Origin: CADEDV01 sp964596345
Lineage (GTDB): Bacteria > Bacteroidota > Bacteroidia > Chitinophagales > Chitinophagaceae
Direction of reading: 5' to 3'
NCBI GenBank assembly: GCA_964596345.1
Contig: CAZQSZ010000006.1
Span: forward strand, 248,001 to 312,000
DNA length: 64,000 nt
The position numbers and the translations under genes were made by a program. This document shows, piece by piece, positions 1-8,849 of this stretch. How positions within the stretch are numbered: the first letter of the stretch is position 1; every line of letters starts with the position of its first letter. A model generated the notes under the pieces. The model saw nothing but the letters and a program-made list of their open reading frames with translations, was not told where the DNA came from and made no database searches.

Positions 1-726
1 AGCAAACTGGAAAGCATCCAGCCGGAAACCATCTATTCCTTTATCGGCCCAGAATTTCATGATGTCATAAATTTCCTGCCGCAGTTTGGGGTTTTCCCAG
101 TTCAGGTCGGGTTGCTTGCGGGAAAAATAATGCAGGTAATACGCATTGGTGGCGGAATCATATTTCCATGCATCATGGTTCACATCAAATAAACTGTAGC
201 GGAAAGCAGGTTTGCCACGTTCTGCATCCCACCAGTGATAATACTGTCGGTAAGGACTTGTTCTTGAGCTGCGGCTCTGTTTGAACCATTCATGTTCATC
301 ACTGCTGTGGTTCACCACCAGGTCCATCACTAATTTCAATCCTCTTTCATGCATGCCTTTCAGCAAGGCATCAAAATCTTCCATCGTGCCAAAATCTTTC
401 ATGATGCCGCGGTAGTCACTTACATCATATCCATTATCATCATTGGGAGAACCATAGATCGGGTTGAGCCAGACGGCATCCACACCGAGGCTTTTGATAT
501 AATCCAGTTTGGAAATAATTCCTTTCAGGTCGCCGATGCCATCACCATCACTGTCTTTAAAACTGCGGGGATAGACCTGGTACACCACCGCTTCTTTCCA
601 CCATTTGCGATCAGCCGTATCGCTGCCGGCAGTTGTTGTTGATTTGGTTTCCGGTGAAGTGCAGGAAGCAATAACAAGAGCGGAAAAGAGCATAAACAGT
701 GCAGGAGCTACAATCTTTCTTCGCAT
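1..726 (-). CDS. GH13 alpha-glucosidase / oligo-1,6-glucosidase lipoprotein, 3' part beyond window
   Basis: The visible 242 codons start at ATG 726 and run off the left edge. The N-terminus is a lipoprotein signal with a lipobox ending ...VIASC (Cys about residue 22), so the enzyme is probably tethered to a membrane. The catalytic barrel then begins with WWKEAVVYQVYPRSF, followed by GDLKGI, the DAVWLNPIY segment, the family region I motif DLVVNHSS, and finally GFRLDAF, whose Asp237 would be the nucleophile. The window ends five residues later, so the acid/base Glu is not seen. These motifs are typical of the oligo-1,6-glucosidase/trehalulose-type GH13 group, which hydrolyses alpha-1,4 or alpha-1,6 glucosides. 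The exact substrate cannot be told from this part. It is divergent from the GHL10 gene at 924. Confidence 0.9.
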   Translation of the reverse strand, partial: MRRKIVAPALFMLFSALVIASCTSPETKSTTTAGSDTADRKWWKEAVVYQVYPRSFKDSDGDGIGDLKGIISKLDYIKSLGVDAVWLNPIYGSPNDDNGYDVSDYRGIMKDFGTMEDFDALLKGMHERGLKLVMDLVVNHSSDEHEWFKQSRSSRTSPYRQYYHWWDAERGKPAFRYSLFDVNHDAWKYDSATNAYYLHYFSRKQPDLNWENPKLRQEIYDIMKFWADKGIDGFRLDAFQFA

Positions 727-923
727 GGCAGTTAGTCGTTAAGGCTGGTTGCAAAAACCAGCAAATGAATAATCCCGATCGCATTAGAAAAATACATAAA
801 GGACCGCACATTATTTTAAACCCACCGAAAACTTCCCTGCTGAAAACGATTGCGGTAACACTTGATGTGCATATTTTAGCGTACCATTCCTTCTCCTCCT
901 TCTGTTACGTTTAAATTGTTAGT

Positions 924-2432
924 ATGAAACGCTTCCTTCTTCCTGTTTGTATTTTAGTTTGTTTGCTGCAAGCCTGTTCTCCCGGTAAAAAAATAAGCAG
1001 CGATACTGCAACTACTACAACTCCCAAAGCCATGCGGGAATTCAGGGCGGCATGGATCGCTACGGTGGCGAATATCAACTGGCCCAGTAAACCGGGACTG
1101 CCGGTGGAAGAGCAGAAAAAAGAAGCCATTGAGTTACTGGATTTTTTACAACAGCATCATTTCAATGCGGCCATTTTCCAGGTAAGGCCACAGGCAGATG
1201 CATTATACAAAAGTGATTTAGAACCCTGGTCTTATTATTTAACGGGGCAACAGGGCAAAGAACCCGATCCGTATTATGATCCGTTGGAGTTTTGGGTGGA
1301 GCAGGCCCATCTGCGGGGTATTGAATTGCATGTATGGTTAAATCCATACAGGGCACATCATAAAGATGGCAAAGAGATCAGTGAACAATCTATTATAAAG
1401 AAAAGACCGGAGCTGGCTTTGTTCCTGAAAGAAGGTTACTGGTGGCTTGACCCTGCACAGCAAGGCACACAAGACCATTCCACAGCGGTGGTGATGGACC
1501 TGGTGAAACGATATGATATTGACGGCGTTCATTTCGACGATTATTTTTATCCCTATCCTTCTTATAATGGCGGTGCGGATTTCCCGGATTCCATAAGCTG
1601 GAAAGCTTACCAGCAAAGCGGTGGCAAATTATCAAGAGGTGACTGGCGCCGAAATGCCGTGAATGTATTTATTGAACGGGTGTATAAAGAAATCAAAAAA
1701 GAAAAGCCGCAGGTGAAATTTGGATTGAGTCCTTTTGGCATCTGGCGGCCGGGCTATCCTGAATCCGTGGAAGGATTTGACCAGTATGATCAACTCTATG
1801 CCGATGCAAAGTTGTGGCTGAACAAAGGATGGATCGATTATTTCACGCCGCAACTCTACTGGCCCATCAACAGGCCTACACAAAGTTTTCCCGTGTTACT
1901 GGGCTGGTGGCAAAGCGAGAATACCATGCAGCGTCATTTATGGCCGGGCATCAGTGTGGGCCGTGATACCAGTGCAAAAAATGTGAATGAGATCATGAGC
2001 CAAATTATGATCAGCCGGGGTATGTTGCCGGCCAGCAAGGGCATTGTTCACTGGAGTATTTCATCGGTCACTAAAAATCCGCCGATGGCCAAAGCACTGG
2101 TCGAAGGTCATTATAAAAAGCAGGCCCTTGTACCAGCGAGTCCGTGGCTGGATGATACAGCACCGGCTGCACCGGTTGTAACAATGGATTCAAAAGATGA
2201 TAATATTACGATCAACTGGACACACCCCGATGATAAAGATGTCTTTCAATGGGTGGTCTATTATAAATACGGCAACAACTGGAATTATAGTATCCTGGGC
2301 AAATTGAATCATTTCACTGTTTTAAAAAAGACGATTACTGATAAGAATATTAAATTGAATATGATCGCTGTTACTGCAGTTGACCGGACCGGTAATGAGA
2401 GTGCCGTCCAGGTAATTACTACGGGCAACTGA
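924..2432 (+). CDS. GHL10 (DUF187/YngK-type) glycosidase-like lipoprotein
   Basis: This is a 502-residue lipoprotein with an N-terminal signal and lipobox (LLQAC, Cys about residue 18). From about residue 38 it carries the glycosyl-hydrolase-like 10 barrel seen in B. subtilis YngK: FRAAWIATVANINWPS near the start, FQVRPQADALY, LNPYRAHH, a VHFDDYFYPYP segment and FGLSPFGIW. A fibronectin-III-like domain occupies about residues 410-500. The family is believed to act on cell-wall or other glycans, but its substrate is not firmly established, so the function is by homology only. It stands alone between the divergent GH13 gene and a strong terminator at 2460-2502. Confidence 0.85.
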   Translation: MKRFLLPVCILVCLLQACSPGKKISSDTATTTTPKAMREFRAAWIATVANINWPSKPGLPVEEQKKEAIELLDFLQQHHFNAAIFQVRPQADALYKSDLEPWSYYLTGQQGKEPDPYYDPLEFWVEQAHLRGIELHVWLNPYRAHHKDGKEISEQSIIKKRPELALFLKEGYWWLDPAQQGTQDHSTAVVMDLVKRYDIDGVHFDDYFYPYPSYNGGADFPDSISWKAYQQSGGKLSRGDWRRNAVNVFIERVYKEIKKEKPQVKFGLSPFGIWRPGYPESVEGFDQYDQLYADAKLWLNKGWIDYFTPQLYWPINRPTQSFPVLLGWWQSENTMQRHLWPGISVGRDTSAKNVNEIMSQIMISRGMLPASKGIVHWSISSVTKNPPMAKALVEGHYKKQALVPASPWLDDTAPAAPVVTMDSKDDNITINWTHPDDKDVFQWVVYYKYGNNWNYSILGKLNHFTVLKKTITDKNIKLNMIAVTAVDRTGNESAVQVITTGN

Positions 2433-2459
2433 GCACTCAAATAACTGGCATACAGTGGT

Positions 2460-2502
2460 AATCCCCTGTAATAAACCCGGAGTTTATTACAGGGGATTTT
2501 TT
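2460..2502 (+). terminator. Strong intrinsic terminator after the GHL10 gene
   Basis: A perfect 16-bp stem (2460-2475 with 2483-2498) closes a 7-nt loop and runs into a T tract, 28 nt after the stop codon at 2432. A second small hairpin with a GAAA tetraloop (CGAAC-GAAA-GTTCG, about 2506-2519) follows directly. Confidence 0.9.
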
Positions 2503-2588
2503 GTGCGAACGAAAGTTCGGGAAAACCGCATTTTTGATTATTTTCCCTGCCTGTTATTGCTTACTGCTTACATCAAAACCATTCTTAC

Positions 2589-5500
2589 ATGAGAAAATTT
2601 TTTACCCGTCTTATCCAGGTAGTAGTATTCATCATTACACCCGGGCTGTTGATCGCCCAGAAAGATTATAACATCCTGCTCAACGCCGGTAAATTTTTAC
2701 CGGAAGAAAATACCAGCAGCCTGACCAAAGCGTCACCGGTATTTCAAAAAAGTTTGTACGGGAACACCCAATATGTAATGCTGCAATTCCATTCACTCCC
2801 GGATGCAGCTATGAAAAGCCGGTTGAATGCAGCCGGTATTCAATTGATCGATTATATACCCAATAACGCCTACACCGCCACAGTGCCTGCCGGTATCAAC
2901 CTGGATGCATTCAAAGCATTTGGTTTTCGCAGTGTATTCCATTTAACCAAAGAGCAAAAGACCGTTCCTGCATTGCTAAACGGAACATTTCCTGCTTATG
3001 CCGTCAAACAACCGGGCTATGTGGATGTAACGGTGATCAGCTATGAAAAATTAGCAGCAGCTTCTATCAGCAGTTCATTGAGTGCTGTTAATGCCACGAT
3101 ACTGGAAGACATGCCGATGTTCCGGTCATTCACGATCCGCATCGGTCAGTTATCTGTGCAGCAATTGGTGGATCTTCCCTTTGTGCAATGGGTTGAGTTT
3201 GTTGATCCGCCTAACCAGTTAGAAAATACATTGGGCAGAACATTACACCGTGTCAATATTCTCAATGATGGCATCCGGAACCTGAAAGGCGATGGTATCA
3301 ATGTCGGTATCTGGGATGAAGGTGAGATCAGCCCGCATCTTGATTTTTCTCCCGCCGGTCGTTTGAACCAGGTGGAGTTCAGTGCTGCTTCGCAACATTC
3401 CACCCATTGTGCTGGCACCATACTGGGCCGTGGCCTTATTAACCAGACCGCAAGAGGTATGGCACCCAATGCCACTTTATATTCGTTCAACTTCAGCGGA
3501 AATATTCAGACTGAAATGGCAAATGCAATTCCCGCACAGGGATTGGTGGTGAGCAGTCACTCTTATGGCAGTACGCAAACCTGTGGTTTGAACGGAGCTG
3601 GTGTTACCTATTCTGCCACCAGCCGGGCAACAGACCTTAACCTGAATAATTTTCCATCGCATTTACATGTACATTCTGCCGGTAATTCCCAGGCAGCTTG
3701 TACAGGAGGCTGGTCTACTATTACGGCCAGCGGTAAATCATCCAAGAACAATATCCTGGTGGCGAATATTACCACGACAGAAGGATTATCCGGAACCAGC
3801 AGCTGTGGTCCTGTGCAGGATGGCAGGGTGAAACCGGAGATCAGTGCATTTGGTACAAGTGTATTTTCCACTTCAACCCCTGTCAATGGCTATGCCACTC
3901 TATCCGGCACTTCCATGGCCACCCCGGGTGTTGCAGGTTCCGTTACTTTGTTAGTACAGCGATACAAACAATTAAACAGTAATAACCTTCCTCCTTCCAC
4001 ACTGATAAAAAATACGATTTTAAATACAGCACAAGATCTAGGTAACGCCGGACCTGATTACCGCTTTGGTTACGGACGTATCAATGCACTGGAAGCCGTA
4101 CGTATCCTGGAAGAAAACCGGTATGCATTAAGTAATGTCACAACAGGTATATCAAATGATATGACCATAAACGTACCTACAGGTACAGCAAGATTAAGAG
4201 TAATGCTGACCTGGAATGATCCGGCAGGTACAGCCAATGCCAATCCTGCTTTGGTGAATAATCTTGATCTCACCGTAATCAATGGCGCCACCACTACGCT
4301 TCCCTGGATATTAGATCCGAATAACCCGGCAACACCCGCAACAAGAGGAATTGATAATGTAAGTAATATTGAACAGGTAACCATTGATAATCCCCCTGCC
4401 GGTTCCTATACTTTACGGGTAAATGGTACAGCGGTGCCCACCGGCCCCGGTCAGGATTATGCACTCACCTGGAGTGTGGAGCAACCTTATATTGAAGTGA
4501 TCTACCCGAACGGTAATGAAACATTAAATCCCGGTACGAATGAAACGATCACCTGGAATAATGCAGGTGTAACGGGTAATCAAACTGTTGAATACTCCCT
4601 GAACAATGGTGCCAGCTGGAACATCATTTCCAATGTTGTTGCAGCCAATGCCACCCGTCTCAGCTGGTCAGTTCCGGCCGGTGCGAATACATCCACCGCA
4701 TTAATAAGAATTTCAAACGGTGCTTTGACGGATGTAAGTGATGCCACTTTTAAGATATTAGGTACCACCACGGGTTTTACCGGAAGCGGTGTTAGTTGTA
4801 ATGCCGGTGAAGTGATCTTCAACTGGACCGCAGTAACAAATGCCACTCATTATGATATATACCGGCTGGATGCGGCAACAGGACAATTTGTAGTATTAGC
4901 CTCTAACATATCTGGAACGACACATGTTGCAACCGGGCTTACACCCAATACACTGATGTGGTTTACGATCAGGGCAAAGAACACCACCACAGGTGCTGAA
5001 AGCGAAAGATCCAACGCCATCAGTGTCACTGTTTCGAATGGCGGTGGTGGTTTAGGTGCAGTTGGTTCCATAACAGGACAGAATATCATTTGTGGTGCTG
5101 CTACGAATGTGACATATTCAATTGCAGCAGTTAGTGGCGCCAGTTCTTATACCTGGACGGCTCCGCCGGGTGCGACGATCAGTGCAGGCCAGGGTACAAC
5201 AACTGTTACGATCAATTATCCTGCCGGCAGCAGCAGCGGCAACGTGACAGCAGCAGCAAGTAACGGCACCTGTCAAACAGCAGCATCTTCCCTCGCCATC
5301 ACGGTAAGTGGTTCAGCGGTGAATGCTCCTGCCAGCGGAGGTGATCAGTCAGTAACCGTATGCCCGGGTTCTGCTGTTCCAACATTGACGGCCACAGCTA
5401 CCGTTGATGCAGGTCATACCGTTATCTGGTATACTGCAGCCAGTGGTGGTTCTGCAACAGGCAGCCCGGTATTAAGTGCAGCAGGCAGCATCACTTATTA

Positions 5501-6515
5501 TGCAGCCAGCCGCAACAGCACCACAGGCTGTGAAAGTACTTCCAGAACAGCTGTAGTGCTCACAATTACTACTGTTCCTGCAGCAAGTATCACTGCAGGT
5601 GGTGTGACCAGTTTCTGCCAGGGTGGTAGTGTGGTACTTACTGCCAATGCCGGCGGCTCTTATACCTGGAGCAATGGGGCCACTACACAATCAATAACTG
5701 TTACCACCAGCGGATCATACACCGCAACCGTTGTTACCAGCGGATGCAGCAGCACTTCGCCGGCGATTGACGTAACCGTGAACCCCTTACCAACAGCTAC
5801 GATTGCCGCCAACGGACCTGTTACTTTTTGTGATGGTAATAATGTAATACTGACTGCTGCAGCAGGCAGTTCTTATGCATGGAGCAATGGAGCTACCACT
5901 CCGTCTATTACGGTTACCACTTCCGGTAATTATAGCGTAACCGTAACCAATGCCAGTGGTTGTTCAGCCACATCCACTGCCACCCCTGTTACGGTTAGCC
6001 CAAGACCAGTGGTAACGATTGCTGCTGCACCTTATACAAGATTGTATCCCGGCATCAGCACCACCTTAACATCCACCGTTGCACCGGCAGGAACAGTGAT
6101 GTATACCTGGCTGAATAACGGGGTGCCTGTAGCTGGTGGCAATACAGCCACATTGCCGGTTACCCTGGACCAGTTAGGCAGTTATTCCCTCTCTGTAGTC
6201 AATGCCGGAGGCTGCAGTAATACATCGAACGTGGTTGCGATTACTGATTCAGCAACCAGCAAATTTTATATTTACCCGAACCCGAACAATGGCCTCTTCA
6301 CTGTAAGCTATTACAATGCGGGGGGCAATACCACGAATACGATCACGGTATATGACAGTAAGGGTGCTTATGTGTTCCGGAAAGCATATGCCATTACCAG
6401 TTCGTATGAACGGTTAACCGTTGACCTGCGGATGCATGGCAAGGGTGTTTACTGGATCGTAATGACCGATACAAAAGGCAAACGTTTAGCCGCAGCAGGA
6501 GTGATCGTTCAGTAA
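2589..6515 (+). CDS. Secreted subtilisin-like (S8) serine protease with Ig-like repeats and T9SS sorting domain
   Basis: This 1308-residue protein has a signal peptide (about residues 1-23, ending LLIAQ) and a propeptide-like region to about residue 210. It then has an S8 catalytic domain with all three catalytic residues: Asp243 (GIWDEG), His270 (HSTHCAGT) and Ser442 (SGTSMATPG). A beta-sandwich domain of proprotein-convertase type follows (about 510-640), then a domain starting at IYPNGNETL, a fibronectin-III-like domain, and several serine/threonine/glycine-rich Ig/PKD-like repeats with recurring TWSNGATT-type units. The C-terminus (from about 1227, FYIYPNPNNG) is a type A T9SS sorting domain, which predicts export across the outer membrane. 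Natural substrates are not indicated. It is monocistronic, with a terminator on each side. Confidence 0.93.
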   Translation: MRKFFTRLIQVVVFIITPGLLIAQKDYNILLNAGKFLPEENTSSLTKASPVFQKSLYGNTQYVMLQFHSLPDAAMKSRLNAAGIQLIDYIPNNAYTATVPAGINLDAFKAFGFRSVFHLTKEQKTVPALLNGTFPAYAVKQPGYVDVTVISYEKLAAASISSSLSAVNATILEDMPMFRSFTIRIGQLSVQQLVDLPFVQWVEFVDPPNQLENTLGRTLHRVNILNDGIRNLKGDGINVGIWDEGEISPHLDFSPAGRLNQVEFSAASQHSTHCAGTILGRGLINQTARGMAPNATLYSFNFSGNIQTEMANAIPAQGLVVSSHSYGSTQTCGLNGAGVTYSATSRATDLNLNNFPSHLHVHSAGNSQAACTGGWSTITASGKSSKNNILVANITTTEGLSGTSSCGPVQDGRVKPEISAFGTSVFSTSTPVNGYATLSGTSMATPGVAGSVTLLVQRYKQLNSNNLPPSTLIKNTILNTAQDLGNAGPDYRFGYGRINALEAVRILEENRYALSNVTTGISNDMTINVPTGTARLRVMLTWNDPAGTANANPALVNNLDLTVINGATTTLPWILDPNNPATPATRGIDNVSNIEQVTIDNPPAGSYTLRVNGTAVPTGPGQDYALTWSVEQPYIEVIYPNGNETLNPGTNETITWNNAGVTGNQTVEYSLNNGASWNIISNVVAANATRLSWSVPAGANTSTALIRISNGALTDVSDATFKILGTTTGFTGSGVSCNAGEVIFNWTAVTNATHYDIYRLDAATGQFVVLASNISGTTHVATGLTPNTLMWFTIRAKNTTTGAESERSNAISVTVSNGGGGLGAVGSITGQNIICGAATNVTYSIAAVSGASSYTWTAPPGATISAGQGTTTVTINYPAGSSSGNVTAAASNGTCQTAASSLAITVSGSAVNAPASGGDQSVTVCPGSAVPTLTATATVDAGHTVIWYTAASGGSATGSPVLSAAGSITYYAASRNSTTGCESTSRTAVVLTITTVPAASITAGGVTSFCQGGSVVLTANAGGSYTWSNGATTQSITVTTSGSYTATVVTSGCSSTSPAIDVTVNPLPTATIAANGPVTFCDGNNVILTAAAGSSYAWSNGATTPSITVTTSGNYSVTVTNASGCSATSTATPVTVSPRPVVTIAAAPYTRLYPGISTTLTSTVAPAGTVMYTWLNNGVPVAGGNTATLPVTLDQLGSYSLSVVNAGGCSNTSNVVAITDSATSKFYIYPNPNNGLFTVSYYNAGGNTTNTITVYDSKGAYVFRKAYAITSSYERLTVDLRMHGKGVYWIVMTDTKGKRLAAAGVIVQ

Positions 6516-6530
6516 TCCTGTTGGGAACAT

Positions 6531-6571
6531 AACTAAAAAGCTGAATCAGTAATTGATTCAGCTTTTTAGTT
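6531..6571. terminator. Bidirectional intrinsic terminator
   Basis: An 18-bp inverted repeat (6531-6548 and 6554-6571) with a 5-nt loop and A/T-rich arms lies between two convergent genes, the S8 protease (+) and the MORN-like gene (-). It can serve both strands. Confidence 0.85.
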
Positions 6572-6594
6572 TGCGGTATATTAAAACAACCCTA

Positions 6595-7434
6595 TCATTT
6601 CTCATAACGCTTCCGCCAGGTTTCTTTTCCATTATTATCAAAATGGATAAGTTGCACTAACCGGCCATTGAGTAAATATTCCTTCCATTCGCCGGATGGT
6701 TTGCCGTTCTTATAGGTCGCTTTCCAGAAAGTTGTGCTGTTCCTGTGGTGCACCCAGGCTCCTTCTTTCAACCCGTTTTTATAATAGCCGGAATCTTTTA
6801 CCATCCCGTTGCTGAAATAATTTATATACAAACCATCGTGCAAACATTCTTTAAATACGGGGTGATAGACCGAGCCGGTACTATTTAAGGGAACGGCTTT
6901 TATAACCGGTACAGACTGCTTCGCTGCAAATGAAAAGGAATAACCCGGTTGCAGGTATTTCATCGCAGCACGGCCTTCCTTCTTATACAAACCGGTCAAT
7001 GGATAATGCCAGTTCTTCGGATGATTGAGCTTTATTTCTTCTTTTACCCGTTGTAGTTTATCCGCATGATAATGGCGGACAGCCATCAAACTACCAGAGG
7101 AATCCCATAGTTTCCATTCCCCATCCGGTATGCCGTGCACTAATTTCCCGGAATCCAGGGGCTGGCCGTTCAGGTACCAGCTTTGCCAGTTGCCATGCAG
7201 TTTGTAATTTTTCACATTCCCCCGGTACAGCAATTTGTTTTGCTGAACAGCAGAAAACACGCCGTTCCGGGGCAAACTATGATCAGCCGTTGTATGGGTA
7301 AAAATATCCGTGATGACTATATGCTCCACCGGGTTGGAAAGGGGAAAAGGTTCTTCCTGCCCGCTATGCTGGGCAGCCGCCAAATGGGAAAGGGCGACAG
7401 CAATTCCTGCCAAAAGTATATTCTGTTTCATCAT
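6595..7434 (-). CDS. Secreted MORN-repeat-like protein (YwqK-type)
   Basis: The protein is about 280 residues with a signal peptide (ILLAGIAVALSHLAAAQ). The body contains repeated units of the form YxNGxxxxxGxW, for example NGQPLDSGKLVHGIPDGEW, SNGMVKDSGYYKNGLKEGAW and KNGKPSGEWKEYLLNGR. These are MORN/YwqK-like toggles common in Bacteroidota periplasmic proteins. In database annotations these are often called toxin-antitoxin YwqK family antitoxins, but nothing here supports a toxin-antitoxin role. The start is taken as ATG 7434. An upstream in-frame TTG at 7443 and an ATG at 7431 are alternatives. Confidence 0.75.
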   Translation of the reverse strand: MMKQNILLAGIAVALSHLAAAQHSGQEEPFPLSNPVEHIVITDIFTHTTADHSLPRNGVFSAVQQNKLLYRGNVKNYKLHGNWQSWYLNGQPLDSGKLVHGIPDGEWKLWDSSGSLMAVRHYHADKLQRVKEEIKLNHPKNWHYPLTGLYKKEGRAAMKYLQPGYSFSFAAKQSVPVIKAVPLNSTGSVYHPVFKECLHDGLYINYFSNGMVKDSGYYKNGLKEGAWVHHRNSTTFWKATYKNGKPSGEWKEYLLNGRLVQLIHFDNNGKETWRKRYEK

Positions 7435-7551
7435 AGCAAGCAATAATGCAAGTTAGTGACTTCATCCCTGCAACAACAAAAATATGTTAAGGTTCAGTTG
7501 CTGCGTACCTTTAGGCTGATACCAGCGTCTTTTTTGCTGTAAAAACGGAGC

Positions 7552-7947
7552 ATGAATAAACGTATACTCTTACTTGTTTTTCTTTTTGCGGGAATACTGG
7601 TAAAAGCCCAGCAGGTGGACAGTATTTATTTCCATTTATACACCGACAGCCTGAAAAAGGGCCAGCATAATTATATTAATGTAGATGGGAAATTATCAAA
7701 CGGCCGCTGGATGCCGTTAACCGCAAAGGAAATTTTATTTACCTGCCCGGCAGGAACATTCAACGGCAATGAGCTTTTTATACCCGAACAGTTTACACCG
7801 GAAAAGGTAACCGTAAAAGCTGTACTGCGATCCAATCCTGCTGTCTGGAAGGAAATAACGATCTGGATCAAACAGCTGCCCGATCCTTTTTTACCAACCC
7901 GTAATGAGATGGACAATACACCCCGGCGTAACCGGAAGAACAACTAA
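7552..7947 (+). CDS. Small secreted protein of unknown function
   Basis: This is a 131-residue protein with a clear signal peptide (MNKRILLLVFLFAGILVKAQ). The mature part looks like one small beta-sandwich: alternating hydrophobic strands, a GRWMPLTAKEI segment and a KVTVKAVLRSNP segment. It ends in a basic Arg/Asn tail. I do not recognise a family. It is monocistronic, with its own terminator 2 nt after the stop codon and divergent spacing from the MORN-like gene. Confidence 0.7.
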   Translation: MNKRILLLVFLFAGILVKAQQVDSIYFHLYTDSLKKGQHNYINVDGKLSNGRWMPLTAKEILFTCPAGTFNGNELFIPEQFTPEKVTVKAVLRSNPAVWKEITIWIKQLPDPFLPTRNEMDNTPRRNRKNN

Positions 7948-7948
7948 T

Positions 7949-7975
7949 AAAAAAGCCCTGTTGCGGGGCTTTTTA
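7949..7975 (+). terminator. Intrinsic terminator after the small secreted protein gene
   Basis: The hairpin AAAAAGCCC...GGGCTTTTT ends in a T tract immediately after the stop at 7947. The A-rich 5' arm could also serve the convergent transaldolase gene. Confidence 0.75.
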
Positions 7976-7995
7976 CTTTGATATAGCAAAATAAA

Positions 7996-8649
7996 TTAAG
8001 CTGTTTTCTTAGCGTCTTCCAGGAATTTGGCCAGGCCAATATCTGTCAGCGGGTGTTTTAACAGACCGAGGATGGAATCCAGCGGGCAGGTGCAAACATC
8101 AGCACCAGCTTCAGCACATCTTACAATATGCAGGGCATTGCGGATAGATGCGGCGAGGATCTCTGTTTTGAAACCCTGCACCGAATAAATATGAGAGATC
8201 TGGGAGATCAGTTCAATACCATCCCAATTGCTGTCATCGATCCTGCCAATGAAGGGGGAAAGATACGTGGCACCGGCTTTAGCCGCCAATATCGCCTGGC
8301 CTGCAGAAAATACCAGTGTACAGTTGGTGCGGATACCGTTATCAGTAAACCATTTGATCGCTTTGATACCATCTTTGATCATCGGCACTTTCACCACGAT
8401 ATTCGGGTGAATGGCTGCCAGTTTTTTTCCTTCTTCCACGATACCGGCAAAGTCGGTAGCAATTACTTCGGCACTGATATCGCCATCCACCAGTTCGCAG
8501 ATCGTTTTGTAATGGTTCATCACCGCATCCTGCCCTTTGATACCTTCTTTGGCCATCAGCGATGGGTTGGTGGTAACACCATCCAGGATACCTAATTCGT
8601 TGGCTTCTTTGATCTGGGCCAGGTTGGCCGTATCAATAAAAAATTTCAT
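7996..8649 (-). CDS. fsa: Fructose-6-phosphate aldolase / transaldolase, FSA type
   Basis: This 217-residue protein is the length of the short transaldolase (TalC/FSA/MipB) class. The N-terminus MKFFIDTANLAQIKEA and the GVTTNPSLMAKEG segment are diagnostic. The Schiff-base lysine is probably the one in NIVVKVPM, and PFIGRIDD matches the phosphate-binding region. It should act in the non-oxidative pentose phosphate pathway (or as a fructose-6-phosphate aldolase) in the cytoplasm, which suits an organism that catabolises xylose. The start is placed at ATG 8649, where homology begins. A longer in-frame reading to 8733 would run into the SRP RNA gene and is rejected. Confidence 0.92.
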   Translation of the reverse strand: MKFFIDTANLAQIKEANELGILDGVTTNPSLMAKEGIKGQDAVMNHYKTICELVDGDISAEVIATDFAGIVEEGKKLAAIHPNIVVKVPMIKDGIKAIKWFTDNGIRTNCTLVFSAGQAILAAKAGATYLSPFIGRIDDSNWDGIELISQISHIYSVQGFKTEILAASIRNALHIVRCAEAGADVCTCPLDSILGLLKHPLTDIGLAKFLEDAKKTA

Positions 8650-8697
8650 GTTGATTGTATTTAAATACCCTCTTGCAGAGGAAGTTAGGAGCAAAAA

Positions 8698-8800
8698 AAA
8701 TGGCAGGCTGATTACATCGCACCGCTCAACCACCTACTCTTGCTGCCTTCCGGCCCTGGGAGGGTTCAGCAGGAGCTGGTCGTGTAAGACCTGCCGCCGC
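8698..8800 (-). ncRNA. ffs: Bacterial small signal recognition particle RNA (4.5S-like)
   Basis: On the minus strand the sequence holds the SRP domain IV core GGGCCGGAAGGCAGCAAGAG, with the GGAA tetraloop and the conserved internal-loop bases. The ends pair (GGCAGG near 8795 with CCTGCC near 8702), giving an RNA of about 100 nt. A run of eight T residues (minus strand, 8700-8693) follows the closing stem as a terminator. The RNA binds Ffh for co-translational membrane targeting. Exact ends are estimated to a few nucleotides. Confidence 0.92.
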
Positions 8801-8807
8801 AAAGATA
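8800..8807 (-). promoter_or_regulatory. Minus-strand -7 element TATCTTTG for the SRP RNA gene
   Basis: Minus strand reads CCCTATCTTTGC just before the RNA start, a perfect match to the Bacteroidota -7 consensus TAnnTTTG. The -33 region is not obvious. The same 12 bases occur before tRNA-Leu. Confidence 0.65.
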
Positions 8808-8849
8808 GGGAAGCGCAACTAAATACGATTTGCTGGCAGGAAATAAGAG

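Noticed and set aside
6595..7434. Toxin-antitoxin locus because of the YwqK-antitoxin-like name
   Set aside because: The protein is exported and there is no partner toxin gene beside it.
8650..8733. N-terminal extension of the transaldolase frame
   Set aside because: It would overlap the SRP RNA gene, and family homology begins at MKFFIDTA (8649).
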